Below are positions 16,034 to 23,806 of a stretch of 64,000 bases of DNA, piece after piece (position 1 is the stretch's first letter; every line of letters starts with the position of its first letter). A program made the translations under genes and the position numbers. Under the pieces are notes generated by a model. That model was not told the origin of the DNA. It did no database searches and worked only from the letters and a program-made list of their open reading frames with translations. The DNA comes from Nocardioides_B sp035634095 (lineage in GTDB: Bacteria; Actinomycetota; Actinomycetes; Propionibacteriales; Nocardioidaceae), in NCBI GenBank assembly GCA_035634095.1, contig DASQDP010000114.1, forward strand, positions 1-64,000. The letters run 5' to 3'.

Positions 16034-18127
16034 TCAGGTGTCGATCGCGTCCGCGTCGACCTCGTAGGCACCCTGCACGATGAACTCCTTGCGCGGCGCC
16101 ACGTCCGAGCCCATCAACAGCTCGAAGACCCGCAGCGCCGCGTCACCGTCGTCGATGGTGATCCGCCGCAGGGTGCGGCGCCGTGGGTCCATGGTCGTCT
16201 CCGCGAGCTGGTCGGCGTCCATCTCGCCGTGGCCCTTGTAGCGCTGGACCGGGTCCTTCCAGCGCACGCCCCTCTTGGCCAGCTCGGCGAGCCGCCGCTG
16301 CAGCTCGGCGTCGGAGTAGGTGTAAACGTACTTGGGCATCCCCTTCTTGGGGTTGGCAAGCTCGATGCGGTGCAGGGGCGGGACCGCGCTGTAGACCCGG
16401 CCGTCGGTGATGAGCTCGGGCATGTACTTGAAGAACAGCGTCGCGAGCAGGCAGCGGATGTGCGCGCCGTCGGAGTCCGCGTCGGCCATGAAGATGATCC
16501 GGCCGTAGCGCCGGGCGTCGAGGTCGAAGGTGCGCCCGGATCCGGCGCCGACGACCTGGATGATCGAGGCGCACTCGGCGTTCTTGAGCATGTCGCCGAC
16601 CGAGGCCTTCTGCACGTTGAGGATCTTCCCGCGGATCGGCAACAGCGCCTGGAACTCGGAGTTGCGGGCCAGCTTCGCGGTCCCGAGCGCCGAGTCGCCC
16701 TCCACGATGAACAGCTCGCTCCTCTCCATGTCGTTGGAGCGGCAGTCAGCGAGCTTCGACGGCAGGGCGCTGGACTCCAGGGCGTTCTTCCGGCGCTGCG
16801 TCTCCCGGTGCGTGCGGGCCGCGATCCGGGTACGGGAGGCGTTGGCCACCTTCTCCAGGACGACCTTGGCCTGTCCCTTCTCGGCGCGCCGGCCCGACGT
16901 GAGGAACGCCCTCAGCTCCGAGGCCACCACCTTGCGCACCACGTTGCGAGCGGCCGGCGTGCCGAGCACCTCCTTGGTCTGGCCCTCGAACTGCGGCTCG
17001 GCGAGCCGGGCCGTCACGACCGCGGTGAGCCCTTCGAGGACGTCGTCCTTGACGACGTCGGGCTCGCTGACCTTGAGCTGCTTCGTCGAGCGCAGCACGT
17101 CGTTGAAGGTCTTGGTGACCGCCTGCTCGAAGCCGGCGACGTGCGTCCCGCCCTTCGGGGTGGCGATCACGTTGACGAAGGACCGCAGCTCGGTGTCGTA
17201 GCCCGTCCCCCACCGCATCGCGACGTCGACCACCAGGTCGCGCTCCACGTCCTGCGGGGTCATGTGCCCTGACTCGTCCAGCAGCGGCACCGTCTCGGTG
17301 AAGGTGTCGTGGCCCTGGAGTCGCAGTACGTCGGTGACGGGCGTGTCGGCGGCCAGGAACTCGCAGAACTCCGCGATGCCGCCGTCGTGCCGGAAGGACT
17401 CGAGCACCGGGTCTCCCGGGGCGCGCCGGTCCTCGATCACCAGCTCCAGGCCGGGGACCAGGAAGGACGTCTGCCTGGCCCGGGTGACCAGCTCGTCGAA
17501 GACGAAGGTGGCGTCCCGGGTGAAGATCTGCCGGTCCGGCCAGAAGCGGACCCGGGTCCCGCTGCGACCCTTGGGGACACGGGCCCCCTTGCGGGTCAGT
17601 CCCGACTGCTCGGTGAACCCGGCCCCGGGGCCCTCCGCGTCGAAGACCCCCGGCGCGCCTCGCCGGAAGGACATCCCCTGCACGGCCGGCGATCGCTCGA
17701 CGTCGACATCGAGCCGCGCGGACAGGGCGTTCACGACCGACGCGCCGACACCGTGCAGCCCGCCCGTCGCGACGTACGAGCCGCCACCGAACTTGCCCCC
17801 CGCGTGCAGCTTGGTGAAGATCACCTCGACCCCCGGCAGCCCGGTCTTGGGCTCCTTGTCGACCGGGATGCCGCGCCCGTCGTCGTGCACCTCGACGGAG
17901 CCGTCGGCGTGCAGCGTGACCTCGATCCGGCGGGCGGCCGCGGCGAGCGCCTCGTCGACCCCGTTGTCGATGATCTCCCACACGCAGTGCATCAGGCCGC
18001 GGGTGTCGGTGGAGCCGATGTACATCCCCGGCCGCTTGCGGACCGCCTCGAGACCCTCGAGGACCAGCAGGTGGTGAGCGTTGTAGGAGCTGTCGATGGC
18101 GCTTCCTCCGGCGGTGCGGGCGGGCAC
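16034..18127 (-). CDS. parE: DNA topoisomerase IV subunit B (ParE/GyrB family)
   Basis: This 697-residue ATPase subunit partners ParC. GHKL ATPase elements are EIIDNGVDEA, the DDGRGIP loop and GGLHGVGASVVNALS; the transducer and TOPRIM domains follow, with the TOPRIM EGDSA and DADSDG metal motifs (about residues 455 and 535). The C terminus ends in the GSDVAPRKEFI toprim-tail signature. The GTG at 18127 was chosen because GGAG lies 4 bases upstream and conserved sequence starts shortly after (SYNAHHLLVLEGLEAVRKRPGMYIG); longer frames upstream lack family similarity. Confidence 0.94.
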   Translation of the reverse strand: MPARTAGGSAIDSSYNAHHLLVLEGLEAVRKRPGMYIGSTDTRGLMHCVWEIIDNGVDEALAAAARRIEVTLHADGSVEVHDDGRGIPVDKEPKTGLPGVEVIFTKLHAGGKFGGGSYVATGGLHGVGASVVNALSARLDVDVERSPAVQGMSFRRGAPGVFDAEGPGAGFTEQSGLTRKGARVPKGRSGTRVRFWPDRQIFTRDATFVFDELVTRARQTSFLVPGLELVIEDRRAPGDPVLESFRHDGGIAEFCEFLAADTPVTDVLRLQGHDTFTETVPLLDESGHMTPQDVERDLVVDVAMRWGTGYDTELRSFVNVIATPKGGTHVAGFEQAVTKTFNDVLRSTKQLKVSEPDVVKDDVLEGLTAVVTARLAEPQFEGQTKEVLGTPAARNVVRKVVASELRAFLTSGRRAEKGQAKVVLEKVANASRTRIAARTHRETQRRKNALESSALPSKLADCRSNDMERSELFIVEGDSALGTAKLARNSEFQALLPIRGKILNVQKASVGDMLKNAECASIIQVVGAGSGRTFDLDARRYGRIIFMADADSDGAHIRCLLATLFFKYMPELITDGRVYSAVPPLHRIELANPKKGMPKYVYTYSDAELQRRLAELAKRGVRWKDPVQRYKGHGEMDADQLAETTMDPRRRTLRRITIDDGDAALRVFELLMGSDVAPRKEFIVQGAYEVDADAIDT

Positions 18128-18575
18128 GATTCTCCACGTTGTGCTGGGGGGTGGCGGGTCAAGGCGCACCGCGTCGCGGCGTTGGGTGAAATGTACCTGC
18201 GACACGCCCGGGCCCGAGATCCGCCACGCCTGGGCGTCAAGCCGGGCCCGCTCAGCGACGATGTTCCCGATGGAGGACCCGCGCACGTGCGTACCGACTC
18301 GCACGTACGGCGGTCAAACGGGTACCGATGAGTCACGATGTCGCAACGAGTCGTTTGGATGTGCCCACATGTGGCGACTGGAGGGGCCCTGCAGGGACAC
18401 ACTCTGGGCGTAGGGCACGTCTCGGACGAGGCAGGGCATGGACTGCGTGGTACAGGTCACCTCCGACGAAGGTGAAACCGACCGGCGGTGGGAAGCGATC
18501 CGCGTGATTGACTGTTGTTCCTGGTGAGACGGAGCCGGGGGAGTTGGACGCCCCGGATACGTTGAGCAGGACACC
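18128..18575. other. Long intergenic region between parE and the DUF7455 gene
   Basis: No gene is supported in this 448 bp. It contains two near-copies of a GCACGT(G)CGTAC-type element (about 18284-18312), a perfect stem TCACCT/AGGTGA (about 18459-18477) directly followed by CCGACCGGCGGT, and a possible -10 TACGTT at 18558-18563. It probably carries the parE promoter, the promoter of the downstream zinc protein, and perhaps a structured leader. Confidence 0.5.
18558..18563 (+). promoter_or_regulatory. Candidate -10 upstream of DUF7455 gene
   Basis: TACGTT lies 33 bases before the ATG at 18597, which would give a short leader containing the purine-rich ribosome site. Confidence 0.35.
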
Positions 18576-18596
18576 ATGGAAGGAAAGAGGCCTCCA

Positions 18597-18818
18597 ATGA
18601 CCACTGCAGTTGCTCCGAGCACGCCCCTCACAGCGCTGGACCGCTGTGACCGGTGTGGCGCCCAGGCCTACCTCCGTGTCGAGCTCGCCGGGGGCGGTGA
18701 CCTGCTCTTCTGTGCCCACCACGCACGCGAGCACGGCGAGAAGCTGCGCGAGGTCGCCGTCGCCGTGCAGGACGAGACCGACAAGCTGGTCGACCGGCCG
18801 GCAGCCGGCCCGCAGTAG
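18597..18818 (+). CDS. DUF7455 small zinc-ribbon-like protein
   Basis: The 73-residue protein has four metal-ligand candidates: Cys17 and Cys20 (CDRC) and Cys39 and His42 (CAHH), flanking a YLRVELAGGGDLLF beta hairpin. This is the DUF7455 signature common near parE and the primary sigma gene in actinobacteria. No function is known. I choose the ATG at 18597 because the purine-rich AAAGAGG lies 6 bases upstream and family members begin MTT; an in-frame ATG at 18576 would add seven residues. Confidence 0.88.
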   Translation: MTTAVAPSTPLTALDRCDRCGAQAYLRVELAGGGDLLFCAHHAREHGEKLREVAVAVQDETDKLVDRPAAGPQ

Positions 18819-18834
18819 GAGCGCCGAGGCGCTC
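18819..18834 (+). terminator. First hairpin after DUF7455 gene
   Basis: GAGCGCC / GGCGCTC with a 2-base loop starts directly after the stop codon. Confidence 0.45.
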
Positions 18835-18858
18835 CCCCAAGTCTCCGTCAGAGACACC

Positions 18859-18891
18859 AGCAAGCCCCGGGCTCGAAGCCCGGGGCTTGCT
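18859..18891 (+). terminator. Strong terminator hairpin after DUF7455 gene
   Basis: A perfect 15-bp stem (18859-18873 with 18877-18891) closes on a CGA loop; its core is GCCCCGGGC. It is one of the two longest perfect stems in the window. Confidence 0.75.
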
Positions 18892-18931
18892 GCGTCTCCG
18901 GGCGCCTCGCCGGGCTGTCGCACCGCTGTGT

Positions 18932-18937
18932 CACGCT
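18932..18937 (+). promoter_or_regulatory. Candidate leaderless -10 of DUF456 gene
   Basis: CACGCT ends 6 bases before ATG 18944. Confidence 0.4.
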
Positions 18938-18943
18938 GACCCC

Positions 18944-19420
18944 ATGATGCCCACCGACCTGCTCGTCGGCGTCGCCGTCGCCCTCGGGCTGGTGGGAATC
19001 CTGGTGCCGGTGCTCCCCGGGTCCCTGCTGATACTGGGAGCGGTGGCCGTCTGGGCGGCGGAGATGGGGACCGGACCCGCCTGGGTGGTGTTCGCGGTCG
19101 TGACGCTGCTGCTCACGCTGGGGGCCGTGGTGAAGTACGCGGTGCCGGGCCGGCGCCTCAAACTGCACGGCGTCCCCAACCGCACCCTGCTCGTCGGCGC
19201 GGTGCTCGGGGTCGTCGGCTTCTTCGTGGTCCCGGTCGTCGGCCTCGTCCTGGGGTTCGTGCTCGGCATCTACCTGGCCGAGGCGCAACGGCTGGGCCGG
19301 CACCGCGCGAGGGCCTCGACGTGGTCGGCGCTGAAGGCCGTGGGGCTCTCCGTGCTCATCGAGCTCGCAGCCGGCCTGCTGGCCGCACTCACCTGGCTGG
19401 TCGGGGCCGTCGTTGTCTGA
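18944..19420 (+). CDS. DUF456 family membrane protein
   Basis: The 158-residue protein has four to five hydrophobic helices with glycine-rich packing (GLVGILVPVLPGSLLILGA, VVGFFVVPVVGLVLGFVLGIYLAE), the hallmark of DUF456. The conserved LPG and the short basic loop AEAQRLGRHRARAS before the last helix are present. The family has no assigned function. The ATG at 18944 (followed by a second ATG) is supported by a -10-like hexamer and sits past the strong terminator, so it begins a new transcript. The EamA transporter gene follows after 31 bp. Confidence 0.85.
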   Translation: MMPTDLLVGVAVALGLVGILVPVLPGSLLILGAVAVWAAEMGTGPAWVVFAVVTLLLTLGAVVKYAVPGRRLKLHGVPNRTLLVGAVLGVVGFFVVPVVGLVLGFVLGIYLAEAQRLGRHRARASTWSALKAVGLSVLIELAAGLLAALTWLVGAVVV

Positions 19421-19451
19421 CCCGGCCCCTCCCGGAGCGGGCTGAGCGCGG

Positions 19452-20366
19452 GTGGCCATCGTCCTTGCGCTGGTCTCGGCGCTCGCCTACGGACTCTCGG
19501 ACTTTCTCGGAGGGATCCTCTCGCGCCGTACGTCGGCGTGGTCGGTCGCCGTGGTGGCACAGGCGTCCTCCGCGGGCTGCACCGCCCTGCTCGCCCTGTT
19601 CGTGCCCGGGGACCCGCTGGCGTCCGACTTCCGGTGGGCCGCCCTGGCCGCTGTCGGCAGCGGCGCCGGCGCCGGTTTCCTCTACCGCGGGTTCGCGACG
19701 GGGAGGATGGGCGTGGTCGCACCGGTGTCCGCCCTCGGCGCGGCGCTGGTACCCGTGCTGGTCGGGGTGTTCAGCGGCGAGCGGCCGGCGCCGCTGGTGT
19801 GGGTCGGCGTGATCGCCGCTCTGCCCGCGATCTGGCTGGTGTCCCGCACGCCAGGGGACGGCTCAAGGGACCCGGCTGCCGCGGACCCGGCGCCGGAGAA
19901 CCCAGCGGTCGAGGAGCCGAGCCCGGACCAACGCGCCGACGAGGAGCCCGGCCGCTCCGCCGCAGGGCTGGTGGACGGCGTGCTGGCAGGGCTCGGCTTT
20001 GGGCTCCTCTTCGCGGCGCTGGGGCAGGTGCCGGACTCGGCGGGCTGGTGGCCCTTGGCGCTGTGCCAAGCCCTGAGCGTGCTGGCCGTGGTGGCGGTCG
20101 CGGGCGTCCTGCGCGCTGACTGGGTGCCACGCGGGCGCACCGTACGGCTGGCCTTGTTCGCAGGCCCACTGGGTGCCACCGCGACGGGGGCGTTCCTGCT
20201 CGCCAGCCAACAGGGCTACCTCGCGGTGGCCGGGGTGCTGGCGTCGCTCTACCCGGCCAGCACGGTGCTGCTGGCCGCGCTGGTGCTGCACGAGAAAGTG
20301 CACAGAGCCCAAGGCGTCGGCCTCGGGCTCTGTGCGCTGGCGGTGGTGCTGGTCGCGGGTGGATGA
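19452..20366 (+). CDS. EamA/DMT-superfamily transporter
   Basis: The 304-residue protein has two EamA repeats of about five helices (residues 1-132 and 175-304) separated by a hydrophilic Asp/Glu/Pro-rich linker (about 135-172) that is longer than usual. Members of the drug/metabolite transporter superfamily export or import small metabolites; no substrate is indicated. The ALVLHEKVHRAQGVGLGLCALAVVLVA end is typical of the second repeat. It starts with GTG and is probably co-transcribed with the DUF456 gene. Confidence 0.88.
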   Translation: MAIVLALVSALAYGLSDFLGGILSRRTSAWSVAVVAQASSAGCTALLALFVPGDPLASDFRWAALAAVGSGAGAGFLYRGFATGRMGVVAPVSALGAALVPVLVGVFSGERPAPLVWVGVIAALPAIWLVSRTPGDGSRDPAAADPAPENPAVEEPSPDQRADEEPGRSAAGLVDGVLAGLGFGLLFAALGQVPDSAGWWPLALCQALSVLAVVAVAGVLRADWVPRGRTVRLALFAGPLGATATGAFLLASQQGYLAVAGVLASLYPASTVLLAALVLHEKVHRAQGVGLGLCALAVVLVAGG

Positions 20367-20379
20367 GCCCGCAGCCGGG

Positions 20380-20658
20380 TTAGACGCGCCGCGAGCTGGT
20401 GTTCCGACCGGTGACCGTCGAGGCGATCACGACCAGGACGGCTGCGATGGCGATGCAGACCGCCCACTTGACCCAGTCCACGCCGCGGCTGCCGTCGCCA
20501 CCGAAGGCCGAGTAGATGGCCAGTCCGATCAGCACGCCGCCGATGCCGCAGAGCACCGTCAGCCAGATCGGGATGTTGTCCTTGTCTCCGGGCGCCACGA
20601 ACTTGCCGAGCAGCCCGATGATGGCGCCGATGATGATGAGGATGATGATCGAGCCCAT
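20380..20658 (-). CDS. GlsB/YeaQ/YmgE family stress-response membrane protein
   Basis: The 92-residue protein has three hydrophobic segments (about 3-22, 31-50 and 64-82) with the family's IIIGAIIGLLGKFVAPG and LTVLCGIGGVLIGLAIY motifs. These transglycosylase-associated-type proteins are induced by envelope or osmotic stress; their molecular role is unknown. GGAGGG lies 6 bases before the ATG. A promoter resembling actinobacterial sigma-B sites is visible upstream at 20706-20730. Confidence 0.9.
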   Translation of the reverse strand: MGSIIILIIIGAIIGLLGKFVAPGDKDNIPIWLTVLCGIGGVLIGLAIYSAFGGDGSRGVDWVKWAVCIAIAAVLVVIASTVTGRNTSSRRV

Positions 20659-20705
20659 GATTGTCCCTCCGTGAATTGCCGTCGCGGACGTGCGACGTCA
20701 GTGTT

Positions 20706-20730
20706 GTACCCGGAAGCGCAACCCTCAATC
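20706..20730 (-). promoter_or_regulatory. Sigma-B-like promoter of the GlsB/YeaQ gene
   Basis: Read on the minus strand: GATT (20730-20727), 15 bases, then GGGTAC (20711-20706), about 48 bp before the start codon. This fits the GNNTN14-16GGGTA(C/T) sites of stress sigma factors in Streptomyces. Confidence 0.45.
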
Positions 20731-20741
20731 CTCACTTGAGG
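20723..20741. promoter_or_regulatory. Palindrome overlapping the sigma-B-like -35
   Basis: CCTCAA (20723-20728) and TTGAGG (20736-20741) are separated by 7 bases. The left arm covers the -35-like GATT, so a bound protein could block the promoter. Confidence 0.35.
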
Positions 20742-20957
20742 CCTAGGTCACTCGGGACCCGCTCGCCTGGACGTTCCCGGCGTCACTCGCCGCGTGCGCC
20801 AAGCTGAAGTGCACGAACCTGCAGCGGCGAAGGAGGGCGAACCTCGCCGGGCCCCGGCCTCCGCCTCTAGCGTGTGCACTGCGCTTCGGTCGAGGGGCTC
20901 CTCCCAACCTCTCGGCCGAGGCGTGTCTCGTCGACCGACCGTCTCGACGGGCAGCGC
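20742..20957. other. Intergenic stretch between the GlsB-like gene and sigA
   Basis: No gene is supported here. A stem CGTCGA (20929-20934) / TCGACG (20944-20949) lies near the sigA end and may add to termination. Confidence 0.4.
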
Positions 20958-20971
20958 GGCCCGACCGGGCC
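20958..20971 (-). terminator. Hairpin directly after sigA
   Basis: GGCCC (20958-20962) and GGGCC (20967-20971) form a short stem abutting the sigA stop codon on its 3' side. Confidence 0.4.
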
Positions 20972-22672
20972 TCAGTCCAGGTAGTCGCGCAGCACCTGGG
21001 ACCGGGACGGGTGACGCAGCTTCGACATGGTCTTCGACTCGATCTGCCTGATGCGCTCCCGGGTGACCCCGTACACCTTGCCGATCTCGTCGAGCGTCTT
21101 CGGCTGCCCGTCGGTCAGCCCGAACCGCATGGACACCACCCCGGCCTCACGCTCGGAGAGCGTGTCGAGGACGGCGTGCAGCTGCTCCTGCAGCAACGTG
21201 AACGACACGGCGTCGGCGGGCACGATGGCCTCGGAGTCCTCGATGAGGTCGCCGAACTCGGAGTCGCCGTCCTCACCGAGTGGCGTGTGCAGCGAGATCG
21301 GCTCTCGGCCGTACTTCTGCACCTCGATGACCTTCTCCGGGGTCATGTCGAGCTCCTTGGCGAGCTCCTCCGGAGTCGGCTCGCGGCCGAGGTCCTGGAG
21401 CATCTGCCGCTGCACCCGCGCCAGCTTGTTGATCACCTCGACCATGTGCACCGGGATGCGGATGGTCCTGGCCTGGTCGGCCATCGCACGGGTGATCGCC
21501 TGCCGGATCCACCACGTGGCGTAGGTGGAGAACTTGTAGCCCTTGGTGTAGTCGAACTTCTCGACAGCGCGGATCAGGCCCAGGTTGCCCTCCTGGATCA
21601 GGTCCAGGAACAGCATGCCTCGACCGGTGTAGCGCTTGGCCAGCGAGACGACCAGCCGGAGGTTCGCCTCGAGCAGGTGGTTCTTCGCGCGGCGGCCGTC
21701 CTCGGCGATCCACTCGAGCTCCTCGAGCGGCTTGGCCGCGATCTTGCCGCCCTTCGCGAGCTTCTCGTCGGAGAAGAGGCCCGCCTCGATGCGCTTGGCG
21801 AGCTCCACCTCCATCTCCGCGTTGAGGAGGGGGACCTTGCCGATCTGCTTCAGGTAGTCCTTGACCGGGTCGGCTGTCGCCCCCGCGACCATCACCTGCT
21901 GCACCGGCTCGTCGGACTCGTCGGAGGACGAGACCACGAAGCTCTTGCTCTCGTCCTCCTCCTCCTTGAGGCTCGGGTCGGTCGCCAGGTCCTTCTCGAA
22001 GAGCTCGTCCGGAACGTCGGGAAGCAGCTTGGCGTCGGCGGGGGGAAGGAGCGGCAGGCCGTTGGCCTCGAGCGCGGACACGATGCCATCCGGGGACGAC
22101 GCGTCCACGATGCCCGGCTCCGGCGCGGCGGCGCCGTCCACGGCCGGCGCTGCAGTGGCGGCAGCGGCCGCTCGCTTGGTGGGCGCCCTCTTGGCGGTCA
22201 CCTTCTTCGCTGCCGCCTTGCTGGCGGCCGTCCTGCCGGCGGCGCTCTTGCCAGCGGGCGCCTTGGCGGCAGTCGTCGTGCCGGTGGAACCAGAGCCCGG
22301 CGCCGTGGCGTCCTCGGTCTCACTCGGGGCCGTGGCCTTCTTCGCTGCAGCCTTCTTGGCGCTCGCCGTCACGGTGGCCCGGGCGCCGGAGGCGGCGGCG
22401 GCGACCACCCGTCTCGTCCGCGGACCCGCCGGGGCCTGCGTCGGACGGGACGGCTTGGAGTCCTCAGCGGAGACCACGACGGCGACCCCTTCCTCGCTCA
22501 GACGTCTGAGCACGGCCTTGAGGTGCTGCGGTGTGGACGCAGCAGCAGCGGTTGCGGTGCGAACAGATTCTGCGGTGACCTGCCCGGTGGCTCGGCCCTC
22601 CTCGACCAGCGAGACGATGTCGGGATGCCCCAGGACATCTGTGAAGGTCTTTCGGGACGAGCTCGAGGACAC
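20972..22672 (-). CDS. sigA: Primary sigma factor (RpoD/SigA/HrdB)
   Basis: The 566-residue protein is the housekeeping group 1 sigma factor directing RNA polymerase to promoters. Regions 1.2 to 4.2 are complete: DPVKDYLKQIGKVPLL (1.2), the invariant RLVVSLAKRYTGRGMLFLDLIQEGNLGLIRAVEKFDYTKGYKFSTYATWWIRQAITRA block (region 2, not quoted as a motif run beyond its key residues), and the helix-turn-helix TLDEIGKVYGVTRERIRQIE (region 4.2). About residues 74-175 form an Ala/Lys/Thr-rich low-complexity segment with AAKK repeats, typical in style but unusually basic. The GTG start has GAGAGG 6 bases upstream. Confidence 0.96.
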   Translation of the reverse strand: MSSSSSRKTFTDVLGHPDIVSLVEEGRATGQVTAESVRTATAAAASTPQHLKAVLRRLSEEGVAVVVSAEDSKPSRPTQAPAGPRTRRVVAAAASGARATVTASAKKAAAKKATAPSETEDATAPGSGSTGTTTAAKAPAGKSAAGRTAASKAAAKKVTAKRAPTKRAAAAATAAPAVDGAAAPEPGIVDASSPDGIVSALEANGLPLLPPADAKLLPDVPDELFEKDLATDPSLKEEEDESKSFVVSSSDESDEPVQQVMVAGATADPVKDYLKQIGKVPLLNAEMEVELAKRIEAGLFSDEKLAKGGKIAAKPLEELEWIAEDGRRAKNHLLEANLRLVVSLAKRYTGRGMLFLDLIQEGNLGLIRAVEKFDYTKGYKFSTYATWWIRQAITRAMADQARTIRIPVHMVEVINKLARVQRQMLQDLGREPTPEELAKELDMTPEKVIEVQKYGREPISLHTPLGEDGDSEFGDLIEDSEAIVPADAVSFTLLQEQLHAVLDTLSEREAGVVSMRFGLTDGQPKTLDEIGKVYGVTRERIRQIESKTMSKLRHPSRSQVLRDYLD

Positions 22673-22793
22673 GAACTACCTCTCGTACAACGGTGACGGG
22701 GGCGCGGCAAAGCCCGTACACGTCAAGCGCCGCAGATCCATTGTGACACGGGCACGGGCCTTTCCAAGCCTCGCCCCGTGGCGACGCCGACGC

Positions 22794-23201
22794 TCAGGGC
22801 ACATCGGCCTTGACGGCGAGGACCGGGCAGGGAGCGTCCAGCAGCACTCGCTGGGCGTTGCTCCCGAGGATCAGCTTGCCCACCGGCGTACGCCGGCGGA
22901 GCCCGATGACCAGCAGCTCCGCCTGGACGTCGTTGGCGACGTTCACGAGGTCGTCGGCGGGGTCCAGCCCCTGCACCAGCTGGCGCACCTCGTGGTCGAC
23001 ACCGTCGTCGCGGAGCTCCTGGCGGATGGCCGCCAGGTCCTCCTCCGAGCTGACCGTGTCGGAGCGGTCGAGATCACGAGAGCCACGGTGGGAGTTGACG
23101 ACCACCAGTCGGGCGTTGCGCAGCTGCGCCTCCTCGGCAGCACGCCGCAGGGCGGCGTGCCCCTCCGGCTTGGGCACGTAGCCCACGACGATGGTGCCCA
23201 T
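22794..23201 (-). CDS. Universal stress protein (UspA family)
   Basis: The 135-residue single-domain Usp protein begins MGTIVVGYVPKPEG. It ends with the ATP-binding loop region GLRRRTPVGKLILGSNAQRVLLDAPCPVLAVK, where G-x-x-x-x-x-x-x-G and the final G-S fit an ATP-binding Usp although the usual G-x-x-G spacing is altered. An excellent AGGAGG lies 7 bases before the ATG, one of the clearest ribosome sites here. It stands alone, divergent from the unknown gene at 23341. Confidence 0.92.
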   Translation of the reverse strand: MGTIVVGYVPKPEGHAALRRAAEEAQLRNARLVVVNSHRGSRDLDRSDTVSSEEDLAAIRQELRDDGVDHEVRQLVQGLDPADDLVNVANDVQAELLVIGLRRRTPVGKLILGSNAQRVLLDAPCPVLAVKADVP

Positions 23202-23327
23202 CAAGCGTCCTCCTGCGAAGTCGAGCGCGCGAGCGAGCCGCGGGTCGCGGCTCCCGCCCGACGCTATCGCAGGAGCAGGCAGCGGTGCGCCTGTGGACGG
23301 CCGCCTCCGGCCTTCGCTGCGACGGGG

Positions 23328-23333
23328 CATGCT
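23328..23333 (+). promoter_or_regulatory. Candidate leaderless -10 of the unknown gene
   Basis: CATGCT ends 7 bases before GTG 23341. Confidence 0.4.
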
Positions 23334-23340
23334 GTCGCGG

Positions 23341-23763
23341 GTGCCATCGACCGCCTCGCCCCGCGACGCCTCGCGCCGGCTGGTGCTGCGCGCGGAGGTG
23401 GCGCGTCTGCGGGCCCGCGAGACCCGGCGAGCCTTCGACCCGTCCCTGCATGTGGGCCTGCTGGACGGGGACCGCACCGGTTTCGTGCTGCGCGCCAAGG
23501 ACCGCCCCGCGGTGGACGTGTCCGTGCTGCGGGACGTGGCGGACCGTCTGGTCGCGGACAGCGGCTCCTCGGGGCACACCGCCTGGGTGGTGCGCCCGGG
23601 CCAACCGGAGCCGCACGACCTGGACCTGCAGTGGCTGGCCGCCGTGCTGTCGGCCTTCGGCAGCCACGACCGCCCGCTGTCGGGCTGCTTCGTCATCACC
23701 CCCAGCGGCTGGCGGGACCTCCTCACCGACGAGACCCGGACCTGGGTGCGGTTGCGTCCCTAG
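23341..23763 (+). CDS. Conserved hypothetical protein
   Basis: I do not recognise this 140-residue protein. It starts with an Arg-rich helical segment (RRLVLRAEVARLRARETRRAF, about 11-31), followed by a mixed alpha/beta region with RTGFVLRAKDRPAVDVSVLRDVADRL and a C-terminal GCFVITPSGWRDLLTDETRTWVRLRP. No signal peptide, membrane helix or cysteine cluster is seen. The GTG start at 23341 is chosen for its leaderless -10; an ATG four codons earlier (23329) is the alternative. GC-rich third positions over the whole frame support coding. Confidence 0.6.
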   Translation: MPSTASPRDASRRLVLRAEVARLRARETRRAFDPSLHVGLLDGDRTGFVLRAKDRPAVDVSVLRDVADRLVADSGSSGHTAWVVRPGQPEPHDLDLQWLAAVLSAFGSHDRPLSGCFVITPSGWRDLLTDETRTWVRLRP

Positions 23764-23806
23764 CCGCGCTGGACCGTCGACGCCGCTGCATGCGCGGGAC
23801 GGGTGG

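Noticed and set aside
18440..18520. FMN riboswitch
   Set aside because: Only CCGACCGGCGGT and TCCGCG resemble the core; spacing is wrong, the other conserved stems are absent, and the downstream gene is not a flavin gene.
18597..18818. DUF7455 protein as an anti-sigma or sigma-binding factor
   Set aside because: The zinc-ligand pattern and location near sigA are suggestive, but nothing in the sequence shows binding; left as unknown function.
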